Shown here in pieces: positions 12,063 through 24,490 of a stretch of 64,000 nt of DNA (within the stretch, counting starts at the first letter, position 1; each line of letters starts with the position of its first letter). Location of the stretch: assembly GCA_963573385.1 (NCBI GenBank), contig CAUYLG010038325.1:1-64000 (forward strand). The letters run 5' to 3'. Position numbers and translations under genes: made by a program. The notes under the pieces were generated by a model, which saw only the letters and a list, made by a program, of their open reading frames with translations, did not search any database and had not been told where the DNA came from. Source of the DNA: Cacajao melanocephalus. Taxonomy: Eukaryota; Chordata; Mammalia; Primates; Pitheciidae.

Positions 12063-13079
12063 AAGGAAGTAGATATGGATTGATATTGTAGGGCCCAATT
12101 CTATTCTTAAAATCTGGACAGATAAGCTTGAACTTGGTAGGATGAACAATATCAACAAAATATTAGTATATTTGTGTGTCATAAATAAATAATAATCTTG
12201 ACGTTTAAGGAACTTAGATTGTTTACTGCACCAGTGTTTCCTTCTTTTCCTAGTTGTGAAGAGTCCTAGGAAAGTCCTTAGTAAAAGAAAATATACAAAT
12301 ATATTCAGTCTGCTCATTTAGCAAAGCTCAGGTTGGTAATGCAATGGGATGAAGCAGGTGGAGGTAATTTCCCAAAGCTAGTAATGAGTTAATGGATTCC
12401 CTTAAAGATTATGTAAATTGGCTAAATTTTACAACTGACATTCAAATCGAACAGGAGCAGAAGGAAAATGCACCTGCAAATATAACAAATATCCTTTTAC
12501 CTAGTAGTCTGAAACAAAAATTAAAATTGTTTCTGAAATAAAAACAAAAATTAAACGGAAAACTTCAGCCTTGTATAATACCCTTAAGAGAGCCTATCTA
12601 CTATAATATAATGGGGCATATGATCATGCCAGATCAGATGCAAGAACAATTTGCAGGTGTACAGCTTCTCTCTTGAAAGAAGAAGTTGTTAAACCATGAA
12701 GGGCATGTCAGAATCACTATCATGTTTTCAGAACACTAAGGAGTTCACTAGAGAGAAAGCAGCACATGCATATCAAATCAATCCAGCCTAGTGCACAATT
12801 TCATTAAATATTCAGCATTCTGAGGAACTCCTTGTTTTACATATAGGATTTGACTCCCTTGGGGACTGAAGTGGTGTGAAATCCTTGTTATACAGCACCA
12901 TTGGGATTGGAGGGCTTTGGATAATTCTTGTTGACACAGAAGTACTGTGCAAATGACACATGGATCAGCAACTGTCAAGAAATTAGATTACATTAAACAG
13001 TGAATCTTGATGAGAATTTTATACAAAATCCTAGTCAATGACCAGGAGAAATTATTTACTGCATATATAATAGATAAAG
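12063..13079. other. Unassigned AT-rich DNA
   Basis: No gene or repeat recognised; scattered A-rich words around 12520-12560. Confidence 0.45.
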
Positions 13080-13640
13080 TTTTTAATATAGTATGATATG
13101 AGTAAATGACAGAGACAATGAAATTCCAAGAAATGATGAAGATGTAGAAAATGATATCCTACCTTACTGGTAATCTAGTAAATGTAAATTAAAAATAAAA
13201 ATTAAAGATGGGTTTTTATCTATGAAATTAACCCAGAAGAAAAGTTGAGGCTTAAAGTGTCCAGTGTTGCCAACAATGAGGAAAATGTTGGTGAAGGTGA
13301 AAATAATTGCCACCATCTTTTGAAAGACATTTTGGAAGGATCTCTCCAAAAGTTAAAGTACATTTACTTGGATCCATCAATTCTTTTCTACTGATTAGCT
13401 CTACATAAATAACTGATGCATGTACAAATATATTTATTTTAGTAATGTTTGAAAAGAAAATATTAGAAATTATTTTAATTGTTGTTGGCAAACAGTGGAA
13501 ATTTAATTCATGCTCTACCCACTACAGTATGCTTTGCTGCTTTATAAAAACAAATTAATATATCCACAGGTAGGGCTATGAATTAGGCCAAATATATATT
13601 TTTAAGTAGAGAGACCAAGGCATAAACCTATTTCCTAAAC
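13080..13640 (+). mobile_element. L1M/L1MC-type ORF2 3' relic
   Basis: Follows the old L1 order: a 'gtaaatgtaaattaaaa' word near 13178, 'agacattttggaaggatct' at about 13326, 'ataactgatgcatgtacaaatatat' in pattern at 13411-13436, then 'agtatgctttgctgctttata' at 13526. Strongly decayed; no frame survives. Confidence 0.65.
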
Positions 13641-14880
13641 TTTATATAATTCTGTCAAATATTTTACAATGATCATATTTTACTTGTATTTTGTTTTAAA
13701 TAAAAAGAAAAACATTACCTGACATGATTTGACCAAAAGATTTTATTGCTTTTTGTCTTTTTTGTTTTCCTTCTCCTTTGTATCTTTGTCCCTTTATTTT
13801 TTTTTTTCTCTTGCTCTTTTTCTTCAACATTTATTAGATTATTTCTACCAACTAATTATCAATCCAGGTACCAAGGACATAAACATTATTGCCCACTGTA
13901 ATTAGTATACAATCACCGTAGTAGAGATATGTGGAAAGCCTGATGTGAGCACGGAAAATGAGTGCTTCAATTTGACTGAGAAGAAGGGGGAAGGAATCAG
14001 AGAGGAAACAACAAGGACATAAAAGGGAAGTAGAAATTTTCCAGATCAGTAATTAGACAAAGGCGATTCAGGCAGAATGAACCAGAATTTAGTATAAAAC
14101 AATCAAGCCTTCCTGGTTCTATGTGAGTAGAGGTAAAAGAGAAAGAAACTAATTCTCTTTAAAATATTCAGTTGAATGCTACCATTACACAGAGTGCTAA
14201 AATATCTGACCCTACTGTTGGCAAGCATGTGAATCCTTTAAATTTTCTATTTCCCACTAAAAAAAAATCCTAAGAGGCCAGAATGCTTTCTTTTCCCTCA
14301 GGGTAATGGAGATGCCTCGGGTTGTATTTTTATCTGTATATGTTTGTGAAAATTTTCACCAACCTTTCAAAATGTACAAGCCATCATGAAACCAGAGGTC
14401 AGCACAGCTTAATAGCAGGGCCATCAAGACTGGAGGGTCTCTAATTCATAATTCATGCCAGTCAGAGTGACTACACGATCTTAAAAAATACAGGAGAAGA
14501 ATCCCATGAGGAATTCCTTATTCCTCCTATGTTCCAATGAGAAAAAGAGTCGTTAAACAATTTGTCTAACCTTCATGGTCTGAACCAAACGACTCTTGTG
14601 GGCTTCTGTGCTGGTCTGGCTTCATCATAGCTTCTGTGATAATCAAGGTGATGTGTTTTTCTGCTTGTGAGGACAGGAACCATTTCCAAGATGTTTAATA
14701 GCACAAAGGGGGAAAATAATTCTCTAATAAGTCAGCAAAGTGTCATAGCAGCGAATGACCATGGGTCACTAGTGAAGCCTACATTTATGTTAGAATCATT
14801 CTAAAATCATTTTTCTGCTCAAATGTAGATACTAGCTTTATATTAAGCATGAGTTTATAAAAATTAGTTCTCTAAGCAAG
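13641..14880. other. Unassigned DNA
   Basis: Contains a T-rich stretch at about 13740-13830 and otherwise no recognisable feature. The last five bases, gcaag, are the left target duplication of the next LTR. Confidence 0.45.
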
Positions 14881-15653
14881 TGCTATGGTTTAGAAGTGGT
14901 TTGTTCATCCCCACCAAGTCTCATGTTGAAATTCCATCCCCAGTGTGGCAGTGTTGAGAAGTAGGGCCTAGTGGGAGGTATTTGGGTCATGAAGGCAGAT
15001 CTCTCATTAATAGATTCATGACCTCCCTCAGAGATGAGTGTGCTCACTTCTTTAGTTCCTGGGCAAGACCTTGTTGTTAAAAAGAGCTGGCACCTCCCCC
15101 TCCGTTCCTGTTTTTCTCCCGCTGTGTGATCTCTGCACATATCAGCTCTCTTTCCTCTCTGTCATAAGTGAAAGCAGCCTGAGGCCTCTACCAGAAGCTG
15201 AGCAGATTGCCACACCATGCTTTTCATATAGACTGCAGAACTGTGAACCAAATAAATGTCTTTTCTTTATAAATTTCCTAGCCTCAGGTGTGTGGTTTTT
15301 TGTTTTTGTTTTTGTTTTTTTGAGACGAAGTCTTGCTCTGTTGGCTGGGCTGGAGTGTAACGGCACAATGTCGGCCTACTGCAACCTCTGCCTCCTGGGT
15401 TCAGGCGAGTCTTCTGCCTCAGCCTCCCAAGTAGCTGGGACTACTATCTTTCGTTACATGGTGCGCACCATCATGCCCAGCTAATTTTTGTATTTTTCGT
15501 AGAGACAGGGTTTCACCATATTGGCCAGGCTAGTCTCAAACTCCTGACCTCTTGATCCACTCACCTTGGCCTCCCAAAGTGCTGGGATTACAGGCATGAA
15601 CCACCATGCCCGGCCAGGTATTCTTTTATAGTAACACAAAACAGACTAAGATA
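14881..15653 (+). mobile_element. MST/MLT-type LTR split by an Alu
   Basis: The left part (14881 to about 15290) begins tgctatggtttagaagtg and has the usual 'gggcctagtgggaggtattt' and 'gaactgtgaaccaaataaat' words. The right part (15616-15653) ends 'aacagactaagata' in pattern. An exact 5-bp duplication, gcaag, flanks the whole at 14876-14880 and 15654-15658. The 137-codon frame 15071-15484 crosses the LTR into the Alu and is not a gene. Confidence 0.93.
15296..15615 (-). mobile_element. Alu, antisense, inside the LTR
   Basis: Poly-T with tttttg units at its left end, then 'tgagacgaagtcttgctctg', both Alu arms, and the Alu head at the right end (ggcc, 15612-15615). LTR text continues on both sides, with at most a short aggt duplication (15286-15289 and 15616-15619). 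Confidence 0.95.
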
Positions 15654-15658
15654 GCAAG

Positions 15659-17831
15659 CAATAGTATTATTAAGGAAAATAGAAAGTTTCCTTTTTACCC
15701 TGAAAGCAGAAACAAATATTAATTAGCCCTACTCTTCTCTGTAACATTTTTAAAGTTCCTCTCTTTTGGCATTTGCCATACTCAACTTTAAATTACACTT
15801 ACTTTTGTACTGTATGTTTCTTGTCAATGACATCTGTTTGATTATCTTTCTAACTTCATATTGCTTAGCATCACATCTTACTTGATGTACAATAATCATT
15901 TGTGAAGTGAATTAATGGAAGATTGCATATCAATGAATTAAACAAACTAGACTTTTATACTAGATATGTGTACAGCAGGCTTTGAAGAGCTCAAACATGC
16001 TTGTTGACTCTTGAAGAGAATTATGTTTTTCTGTAATAAAATAAACACAATATTCATCTGGAATATCAAACTAAGCCTACATCAAAGGGACATGAAAAAA
16101 CCTGGGGCAGTACAAGAACACATACACACAATCATTTCAAGAAAAGAGAAAAGGATGAGAAAGTGTCTGATATCCAGGGGGAAAAAATGAGGAATTATTT
16201 TGAGCAAATATTTTAACATATGTTAAGCATTTTTTTGTGGTCTACAATGCAAAAAATTAGGGCTCCATATATTTTAGGAAAACTATAGTCTCTCCTTTAA
16301 ATTTTTGTAGAATTCACTACATTTACAAGATCTCTGGGGTGATGTGTAAAAAGCTAATGTAGAAGGACCAAAAGACAGTAACTATTTATGGGTCAAGCTT
16401 TACCTTGCTACGTATGGGGACCGGCCAACAATCTGAGAGCAGCCACTCTAGGAACAGAACTCTTGATCTATTTGTTCTTGTCCCTTGCCAGATGGGGTCC
16501 CTGCCTAGAGAGTGAAAATGGTGTATAGACCAGCAATGGGACTGGCATGTTGAATGATGTGCCTCTAGGTCACTAGATCACAATCTGCTCAAGGTTGTGT
16601 TGCCAGGAAGATGACACTGCCATTTGACATCCCAATAATTTCCTTGGTAACATATGCAATCAGTTCACAACCCAGCCCCAGCACAGTTGGCCAGAATTGG
16701 GGGAATGGGTGGGGACTTGTTGGCACTACCAAGAAGACAGGTGGAGAAGCTGAGGATTAAGCTGTTTGCTCAGCCAGCAAAGAGAAAGATGTGTCAGAAG
16801 CTTCTTCAGCCCTTCTCACACTGCTCTAAATATATTTGCTATTAAAGAGCCCTAGCCTGACTATATGATAATGATAACTCCAGCTGCATTTTTTGTCTCT
16901 CTCTATCCAACCAGATAGGAAACTCCTTGAAGGCAGAATACTGATTTATTTTTATCTTTCTCCAAGGACGGCTTCTGTGTTTAGATACTGTTGGAATAAC
17001 AGAATGTGCATAAATGTACTTTACAAACTATAATGTGCTGTTCAAATGCTTTTGTTTATTTAGAAAGGAAATGAAGCAAAAAGAGAAAAAAATGCAAGTT
17101 TTAAATTAAAAAATAAACAGAGAATTTCAGGATATCAGTGTCACACCCTAGAAGCAAAGTTTTACTTACCCTCCATAATAATTCTTAACATCGTCATTTC
17201 TCTAAGGACCCTCTTTTATCTTTTTTTAATAAAAATTGAGTGCACATTAGTGTACTTGAGTCCTCTTCGAATGCATCTAGAATACAAGTGCAGTCATCAG
17301 GCAATCATAAAACGTGAAATGGAAAAAAAGCTAATGGTGCATTGTTATTATCGTGGATGAATACCAAGACGTGGGGAGGTGCACAGCACAATTTATAAGC
17401 ATAGGATTTAAAGGATCACACCTGGCTTTATGGAGCTGCAAGTCCATCACAGTAATTCAAGTCTTTAAGAAGCAGAAATGTGGAATGGGGCCAGTGTACC
17501 CCAGGCAAGGTGAAGCATGAAAGCAGGATTGTACATTTGCTTCTGTTAGAAAGCATGGGCGGAGCTGGGGCCCATCAGGACATATCCAGGATTTAGTGAC
17601 CTCCTAAATGGTCCAAGAAAACATCTGGCAAACAAAGAATGTACTTGACATGCTCAGAATGCCCACCGTTACAAGACAGCTGAGTAAGCAATAGGGAGCT
17701 GCCGGCAGATCTTGAGAGATGGGGAAAAAATTGAACTGTAGTGGTAACTTCACAAGCAGCAAATGGAAGGAGTCTACAAGCAAGTGTCTCAGCAACCTAT
17801 CTGAACTACTGGTTAAAAGGTAAGGGCAGGA
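15659..17831. other. Mostly unassigned DNA; possible L2 tail
   Basis: No gene recognised. At about 16910-17010 the words 'aactccttgaaggcagaata' resemble the L2 3' end in the plus sense, with low confidence. A 63-codon frame at 16654-16845 has no recognisable domain. Confidence 0.4.
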
Positions 17832-18879
<1,048 letters not shown>

Positions 18880-19055
18880 TAACATTTACCGAATTTTGCC
18901 TACATGCCAGTCACTGCACTGAGTACTTTCTGTGGACTGATCTAACTTTATTCTCAACACAGCCCTGACTGCTCTTATTTTCATTTTATAGATGAAGAAA
19001 TTGAGGCAAAGGGTGGTTCCGCAACTCTGGCATACGCACATATCTCCTGAATCAG
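18880..19055 (-). mobile_element. MIR SINE, antisense
   Basis: Contains the reverse MIR order: 'catgccagtcactgcactgag', 'ctaactttattctcaacaca', 'attttatagatgaagaaatt' with 'gaggcaaagg'. Confidence 0.8.
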
Positions 19056-19284
19056 GATCAGCCTAGGACGGTTTCATTTCCTTTTTCTTTATCATATAAT
19101 GTAGCTTTTGACCTGAGATAGGAGAGTCAAGGGCATCTAGAACGCATGAAACTTTCTTGCTGGATGTAAGAATTTGAGGAGCTCGAGAAGTTTAAAGCAT
19201 TTGCAATCATTAATTCCAAGCTTTCCTAGGAGAATTGTTGTAACATACATCCAGATTCAACTGATTTTTCCCACCGTCACTCTT

Positions 19285-19960
19285 TCCGCCTGATGTAAGC
19301 TATGATCATCTTTCTCCTGGGTTATTGCAATTGTCTCTCAGCTTCCTCCCTTACCCTCATATTGTCTATTCTTATCTCAGCAGCCACGGTGATTCCTTTA
19401 AAATGAAACTCAGATTATGTTACTTCTTGTCTCAAAACCCATCCAAAGTCTTCATAGCTCACTCGCAGTAAAAGCTGAAGTTCTTATCTATTGGTCTACA
19501 AGACCCTGTATGTCTAGCTTTCTACCTGGCCTCATCTCCAGCCTTGCTCCTCCTTGCTCTCCGCCTTGCCACAGTTACCCTCCTACGATTCCCAAACCTT
19601 TTGTACTTGCTGTTCTCTCTGCCAGGAACATTCTTCTCCCAGATATTCACACGAATTCACACTCACTTCTTTCAAGTTTCAGATCAATTATTAACCTGAT
19701 CAGAAAAAGCACTGAGATCTTTGATCGCTGAAAATAAAATGGCACCCCCTCCTGACACTCCCATTTCCCTGTTCCTACCTTGCTTTTCTCTGGAGTGCTC
19801 ATCCCAGTCTGAGCTTCTAAGTATTTATTGTCTGCCTCCATTCCAAGAGCATGAGCTTCGTGAGGACATTTTCTGCACTGATACATCTCCAAAGCCGGTA
19901 GCAGTGCCTCGCGTGGGGTCGATAAATATTTGCTTAATGAATCAATGCAAAAAAGGTTTT
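19285..19960 (+). mobile_element. L2 LINE 3' portion
   Basis: Follows L2 in order: 'gggttattgcaattgtctct' (19320), 'gtgattcctttaaaatgaaa' (19390), 'agtaaaagctgaagttctta' (19468), 'ctctgccaggaacattcttc' (19617), and the end near 'ataaatatttgcttaatgaat' (19922). The 104-codon frame at 19417-19731 is L2-derived. Stops break any longer protein. Confidence 0.92.
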
Positions 19961-20879
19961 GCCTTAGTGTTAGCATATCCTTGATGGTTTATTATGAATA
20001 ATGAAAACTCTAGTAAATTGCTGTGAGAAAAGGAAGCGGGACCTCTGGTGGGAAAAGCAGAGAAGAGGAGTCTAAGTCAGGAAACTGAAGGACAGCAACA
20101 GATGGAGCAGGTCAACGAGCAACTAAAGAGATGCTGAAATCATTGTATTCCATTATGAGAAGCTGGGACTATAACTCTCAGAAACAATGAACAACACTCT
20201 CTGAAGTCTGTTCCTTCTGCTATTGATGTATGAAAGCCTAGAGACACACTTTCCAAGAAAATCCTTATAACTCATCACTGTCTAATCAATTGGAGCTCTT
20301 GAGTTGAGGAAGGTGATGAGAAGCCTGAATGTCCCAGGATTAGAAGCCATCCAATTAGATTGCCAAGTACTCTGGAAGGGCTGATGGCCACAGTACAGCC
20401 ACTTATATCGATGAAGCTCATTATTTCCAGATGGGTGGGGGAATGCACTTTTAAAAATCACTGCCTTCTGAGAATTTACTCACTTCTTTCAAATCTCTTT
20501 TAGTAAAGCACATCAACACACACTGTTTAAGACAAAGTTTTCACAAGGCACCTCTGACAACTTGGAGGTGATTTTTGGGTCAAATATAACATGGTTAAAT
20601 ATGTCTCCTGTTGAAGTCCAATTTAAATCCATGAAAACAGCATCTTTTAAAAAAATACCAGGTGTGCTTTTTATGGGTTTCCTTTTACTAGAAGGCCCTG
20701 CTATTTTGGGTAAATTTCATTTTAGAGGTGTTGATTGTTTGCAGATGCTCAGGAAGAGACAACAGAAAAAAGTTTTTAGAAGTTCTTAAGAAAGTTTTAA
20801 AAGTAAGAATAAAAGACTTAAAACAACAGAAAGAGACAGAGTCTAATAAAGTCCAAGTCTGAAGTTGTGCAGTGTTTCT
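19961..20879. other. Unassigned DNA
   Basis: No feature recognised. A 75-codon frame at 20562-20789 has no recognisable domain. Confidence 0.4.
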
Positions 20880-21080
20880 AAAACTGGATCACAGACTCCA
20901 GGTTTGAAAGCTTGTTGTGCAATGTCTTCTTTGGCAAATGATCCAATCTCTCTAAGCTTCCGTTTATCCATCTGTGAAAATGAGAAGTGACTACCCATTT
21001 AAGAGAGCATTTGTGAGTAGTGAATGAGACAGAGTAGATAAAGTGCAAGACCGCATGATGACAAGCACTCAATGGGAGAT
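20880..21080 (+). mobile_element. MIR SINE
   Basis: The words 'atccaatctctctaagcttc', 'atccatctgtgaaaatgaga' and 'tagataaagtgcaagacc' with 'acaagcactcaat' are in MIR order in the plus sense. Confidence 0.75.
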
Positions 21081-21278
21081 GGTGCCTGTTGCCTGTTCCT
21101 GCTGCGAATGCACATCTTCTCCAGTCCTTGCTCTGTCTACTCAGTTTCATCAAAACTGTGGTAACAAGACCCAAGTAGCAAGCATTTAACAGCCAACTAC
21201 CCAGTGAGAGAATACTTCAGTTCTTTGCTCTCCAGTTTGATTACTAACTCATAGAAGACACTGCCTTCTTTTCTTTGC

Positions 21279-21734
21279 AGTAGCAAAGACTTGGAACTAC
21301 CCAAATACCCATCAATGATAGACTGGATAAAGAAAATGTGGCACATATGCACCATGGAATACTACACAGCCATATAAAAGAATGAGTTCATGTCCTTGGC
21401 AGGGACATGGGTAAAGCTGGAAACTATTATTCTCAGCAAACTAACACAGGGACAAAAAACCAAACATTGTGTGTTCTCTCTCATAAGTGGGAGTTGAACA
21501 ATGAGAACATATGGACACAGGGAGGGGAACATCACACACTGAGACCTGTTGGGAAGTGGGGGACTAGGGGAGGGACAGCATTAGGACAAATACCTAATGC
21601 ATGCAGGGTTTAAAACCTACATGATGGGTTGATAGGTGCAGCAAACCACCATGACACATGTGTACCTATGTAACAAACCTGCACGTTCTGCACATGTATC
21701 CCAGAACTTAAAGTAAAATTAAAAAGTTTTTAAA
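21279..21734 (+). mobile_element. L1PA/L1PB 3' end, 5'-truncated
   Basis: Starts inside late ORF2 ('gcaaagacttggaactaccc'), includes 'atgagttcatgtccttggca', then the 3' UTR and the A-rich end 'cttaaagtaaaattaaaaag'. The short frame at 21407-21613 is a remnant. An Alu follows directly in its tail. Confidence 0.95.
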
Positions 21735-22030
21735 AGCCAGTTACAGTGGCTCACGCCTGTAATCCCAGCACTTTAGGAGGCCAAGGCAGGTGGATCACAA
21801 AGTCAAGAGATCAAAACCATCCTGGTCAACATGGTGAAACCCCGTCTCTACTAAAATACAAAAAATTAGCCAGGCATGGTAGTGTGTGCCTGTAGTCCCA
21901 GCTACTCAGGAGGCTGAGGCAGGGGAATCACTTGAATCCGGTAGGTGGAGAGGGTAGTGAGCTCACACCACTGCACTCTAGCCTGGCAACAGAGCAAGTC
22001 TCCGTCTCAAAAAAACAAACAAAAAAAATT
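21735..22030 (+). mobile_element. Alu, inserted in the L1 tail
   Basis: Two Alu arms with the head at 'gccagttacagtggctcacg' and a tail of caaa units. The right arm has a short deletion near 21955-21965 and lacks part of the usual 'cagtgagccgagat' stretch. Confidence 0.95.
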
Positions 22031-22085
22031 AATAAAGTGAGAGTATGCAGGCTAAAACTTTCTTTTTCCTCCAAAATTACAACTG

Positions 22086-22132
22086 TGCTGCAACTGAAAT
22101 ATGTTTGAAAATAAAATCAATCAATCCAAGCT
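22086..22132 (+). repeat. 47-bp word repeated at 23134-23180 (copy A)
   Basis: About 37 of 47 bases agree with 23134-23180 without gaps, by eye. Some differences are of the CpG-decay kind. Family unknown. Confidence 0.55.
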
Positions 22133-22295
22133 TTATTAAGGACAAGTCAGACTTCTCAGAAGACAGATGATTGCATGCAGGCAGAGGGTGGATGATGCAA
22201 GCCTGAGCCAGGGAGGACTGACTGGTCTTTTAGAAATCCTGTCTGCCGAGGTCAGAGGCTCAGAAAATGGAGCAGTTGGCTCTCTGATACCCTCT

Positions 22296-22496
22296 CTAGT
22301 GCTTTCTCATCTCAGTGTCTTTCATTTTCTTGGCAAATGTTGGTAGCATATCACAAAGTCTTTTTAACACTTCTTCATTCCTTAGTATTTCAGTTTCAAG
22401 ATCATTAATAAAACAGCAGCTTGAGAAGGCAGCACTCCAGGCAATCCACTCTGATAGCAGGTAGGGCGGCTGCATGATTTTCACAGCCATTAGCAT
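22296..22496 (-). other. Unrecognised 66-codon frame, possible gene relic
   Basis: The minus-strand product has a mixed composition with tryptophan and cysteine residues (SEWIAWSAAFSSCC region) and a charged C-terminus ending KKMKDTEMRKH. I recognise no family. About 150 bases past its stop the minus strand carries an AATAAA (complement of 22134-22139), which is the arrangement of a transcript end or processed pseudogene. However, the region around that signal overlaps the 47-bp repeat word, which argues for a repeat instead. Upstream in the same frame there is a stop within about 20 codons. Confidence 0.2.
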
Positions 22497-22639
22497 AGTT
22501 GAAGTTGAATTTCATAAATAGGGTATAAACTTCATGGAAGGATAAGTAGGAGTAAACACTATTTTCTTTCCCGTATTAAATGGTAAAGAAAAATTAAATT
22601 TATGAAGTTTTCAGTTACTTATATTTTCATTAAAGTTTA

Positions 22640-22860
22640 CTTTCTGGTTATAAAAGCAATTTTACTCACATTAGAAACATTGAGAAAATATGGAAAATTA
22701 TAGAGATGAAATTAGAACATTTTCCCTAAGTACCTTTTCTTCATATTTTTAATATGTATAATTTTTAACTTTTTTAGCTTTGTGCCTCATATGTGGTATA
22801 ATTTTGCATTCCTTTTTTTCACATAATGTTATTGTATTTCTCCCTTTATTTTTTGTTTGA
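22640..22860. mobile_element. Possible old LINE-derived stretch
   Basis: The words 'tctggttataaaagcaattt', 'gaaaatatggaaaattatag' and 'cctttttttcacataatg' are in an order seen in a common old mammalian repeat. Assignment is weak. Confidence 0.35.
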
Positions 22861-23133
22861 CATGACCTATGTGGTATGTGATATTTCTGTAATACAGAGA
22901 GGTTCTCAATTGATTGAATGAATCACTGAATTTTCTCCTAAAACAGGGAGCTCATTCACAATTAGAGTTTGGTTTTTCATCCATCCTTAAGTTTTTCTGA
23001 GCTCATATGAACACTCTCCTGTGAACTGCCATCAAAAACAGCCCTAGTTGGAGGTACCTGATGGTACCAGAACTCGTGTTGCATCTGGGATGCCAGCCCC
23101 AGGGGATGGGTGTGAGTCAACTGTTTCCACCTC

Positions 23134-23180
23134 TGCTAAAATTGAAGTACGTTTGGAAATTAAATCGATCAATTCAAACT
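23134..23180 (+). repeat. 47-bp word repeated from 22086-22132 (copy B)
   Basis: Keeps CG at two places where copy A has TG or CA, so this copy looks closer to the ancestral form. It lies in the same orientation as copy A, 1,048 bp downstream. Confidence 0.55.
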
Positions 23181-23334
23181 TGGTCAAAGTTAAAGCATGC
23201 CTCCCTGGAAGTGAAGCTAAATGCTCAATGGCTTTTCAGCCACTCTTGTGCTATGAGATATTGTTCTATTAGATATTAACCTGATATTTAATCTACTCAG
23301 TACGATATTAGCGTTTTAGATATTGATCTCTTTC

Positions 23335-24024
23335 TACTTGGTTTCTGAGACACCTTCTTACTTGCTGCTCTTCTTCCTCACTAACTGCTCCTTCTGAGTC
23401 TCCTTTAGTGGTTCCTCCTCATACCCCCAGGCCCTACGTTTGGAGTTCCTCAGGGTTCAGACATTAAACCTCTCTTTCATCTACCCACTCTTCTTGGTGA
23501 ACCCATTTAACCTCTTGACTCTAAGAGCCTTTTAATAGGCTGACAATTCCATGTGTCTGTAGTCCTGAACTGCAGGCTTCAATATCTAGCTGCTAAACTG
23601 CAAATCCAATGTCATTATCTGAATGTCTAACTGGCCTTTTAAATTCACCTGCTCCAACTGCTGTTGAACCCCTGGTGCCCACACAGCCTGCTCTCTTGCT
23701 CTCACTGCCCTCGGGTCAGTATTCTAAACATTGACTTACCAGAAAGATCTTCCCTCTAAAAAGTAAATCTCTGTCTAATCTCCATACCCCTCTTCCCCTT
23801 ACCCTGCTCTGTTGTTCTACATAGCACTCTTTATTATTTGACACATTCTATATCACTTGTTTACTTAACATTTTTCTCCTTTCCTTCCTGACTATAAACT
23901 CTCTGGAGGAAGAGATGTCAGTGTTGTTCACTGCTATAGCTTAGCACATAGAGCAATGTCAAGCGCCTAGTAGGCACTCAATAAATACTCTGAATAAATG
24001 AATGAATGAATGAATGAATGAATA
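23335..24024 (+). mobile_element. L2 LINE 3' portion ending in (TGAA)n
   Basis: Follows L2 order: 'tctgagtctcctttagtggt' (23393), 'ctcagggttcagacatta' (23449), 'gctgacaattcc' (23539), 'ctgactataaactctctgga' (23888), 'caatgtcaagcgcctagtag' (23954), 'cactcaataaatactctg', then seven tgaa units to about 24021. Confidence 0.93.
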
Positions 24025-24163
24025 TGATATAGTTCAATAACATATTTATACAGAAATTCCAATTCTGCCCCAGTGAGACCAGCATGACTTAGTTTTATTT
24101 TCTCTCCAAGTTCTTTTCAAATCTAGACTTATCCCACGGTTTAAGAACCAATATGTATCAATG

Positions 24164-24188
24164 AAAGGTGTCTCAAAGAGACACCTTT
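24164..24188. repeat. Perfect 10-bp hairpin
   Basis: Arms aaaggtgtct (24164-24173) and agacaccttt (24179-24188) are exact reverse complements around a 5-base loop. It is not followed by a T run. No function is inferred. Confidence 0.9.
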
Positions 24189-24367
24189 AAGAAATATATA
24201 TAAGATTATTTGTTTCTTTAGGATGTTGGCAAATACAAAAGCAATCCTTTCCAAATAGCCCTACCACTGACTCAGTTCATGAAATTACAACATTCTCTAG
24301 TTTGTCCAAAATCTAAATTCTAATATTGTTGTTTTTAAATGCCCTAAAGCAGGATAAAAGTCCCTGG

Positions 24368-24388
24368 AAGAAGAAGAAGAAGAAGAAC
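24368..24388 (+). repeat. (AAG)n short tandem repeat
   Basis: About seven aag/gaa triplets, just before a MIR fragment. Confidence 0.9.
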
Positions 24389-24394
24389 AGACAA

Positions 24395-24490
24395 TTTTAT
24401 TAAGCACTTACTATGTATGAGATACAATTGCAGATAATTTATATGTGTTAATTCATGTAATCTTCACAATATATTACAGCATACTTTGCC
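24395..24490 (-). mobile_element. MIR fragment, antisense
   Basis: 'tattaagcacttactatgta' and 'gtgttaattcatgtaatctt' with 'cacaatat' match the reverse complement of the MIR 3' half. Confidence 0.75.

Larger units (their letters stand above)
22036..23334. other. Mostly unassigned DNA with weak repeat signals
   Basis: Holds the paired 47-bp words at 22086 and 23134, a possible L1-type stretch at 22640-22860 and a minus-strand frame at 22296-22496, all listed separately. Nothing else recognised. Confidence 0.4.

Noticed and set aside
11823..12317. 164-codon minus-strand open frame, the longest in the window
   Set aside because: Its second half is the antisense of an L1M 3' UTR, and the product has no recognisable domain. 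AT-rich antisense L1 text often leaves such frames.
15071..15484. 137-codon plus-strand frame
   Set aside because: It starts in an MST-type LTR and ends in an antisense Alu; the junction is an insertion border, not an exon.
23993..24024. CRISPR-like array from repeated tgaa units
   Set aside because: It is the ordinary (TGAA)n end of an L2; there are no spacers. The same holds for 57748-57800.
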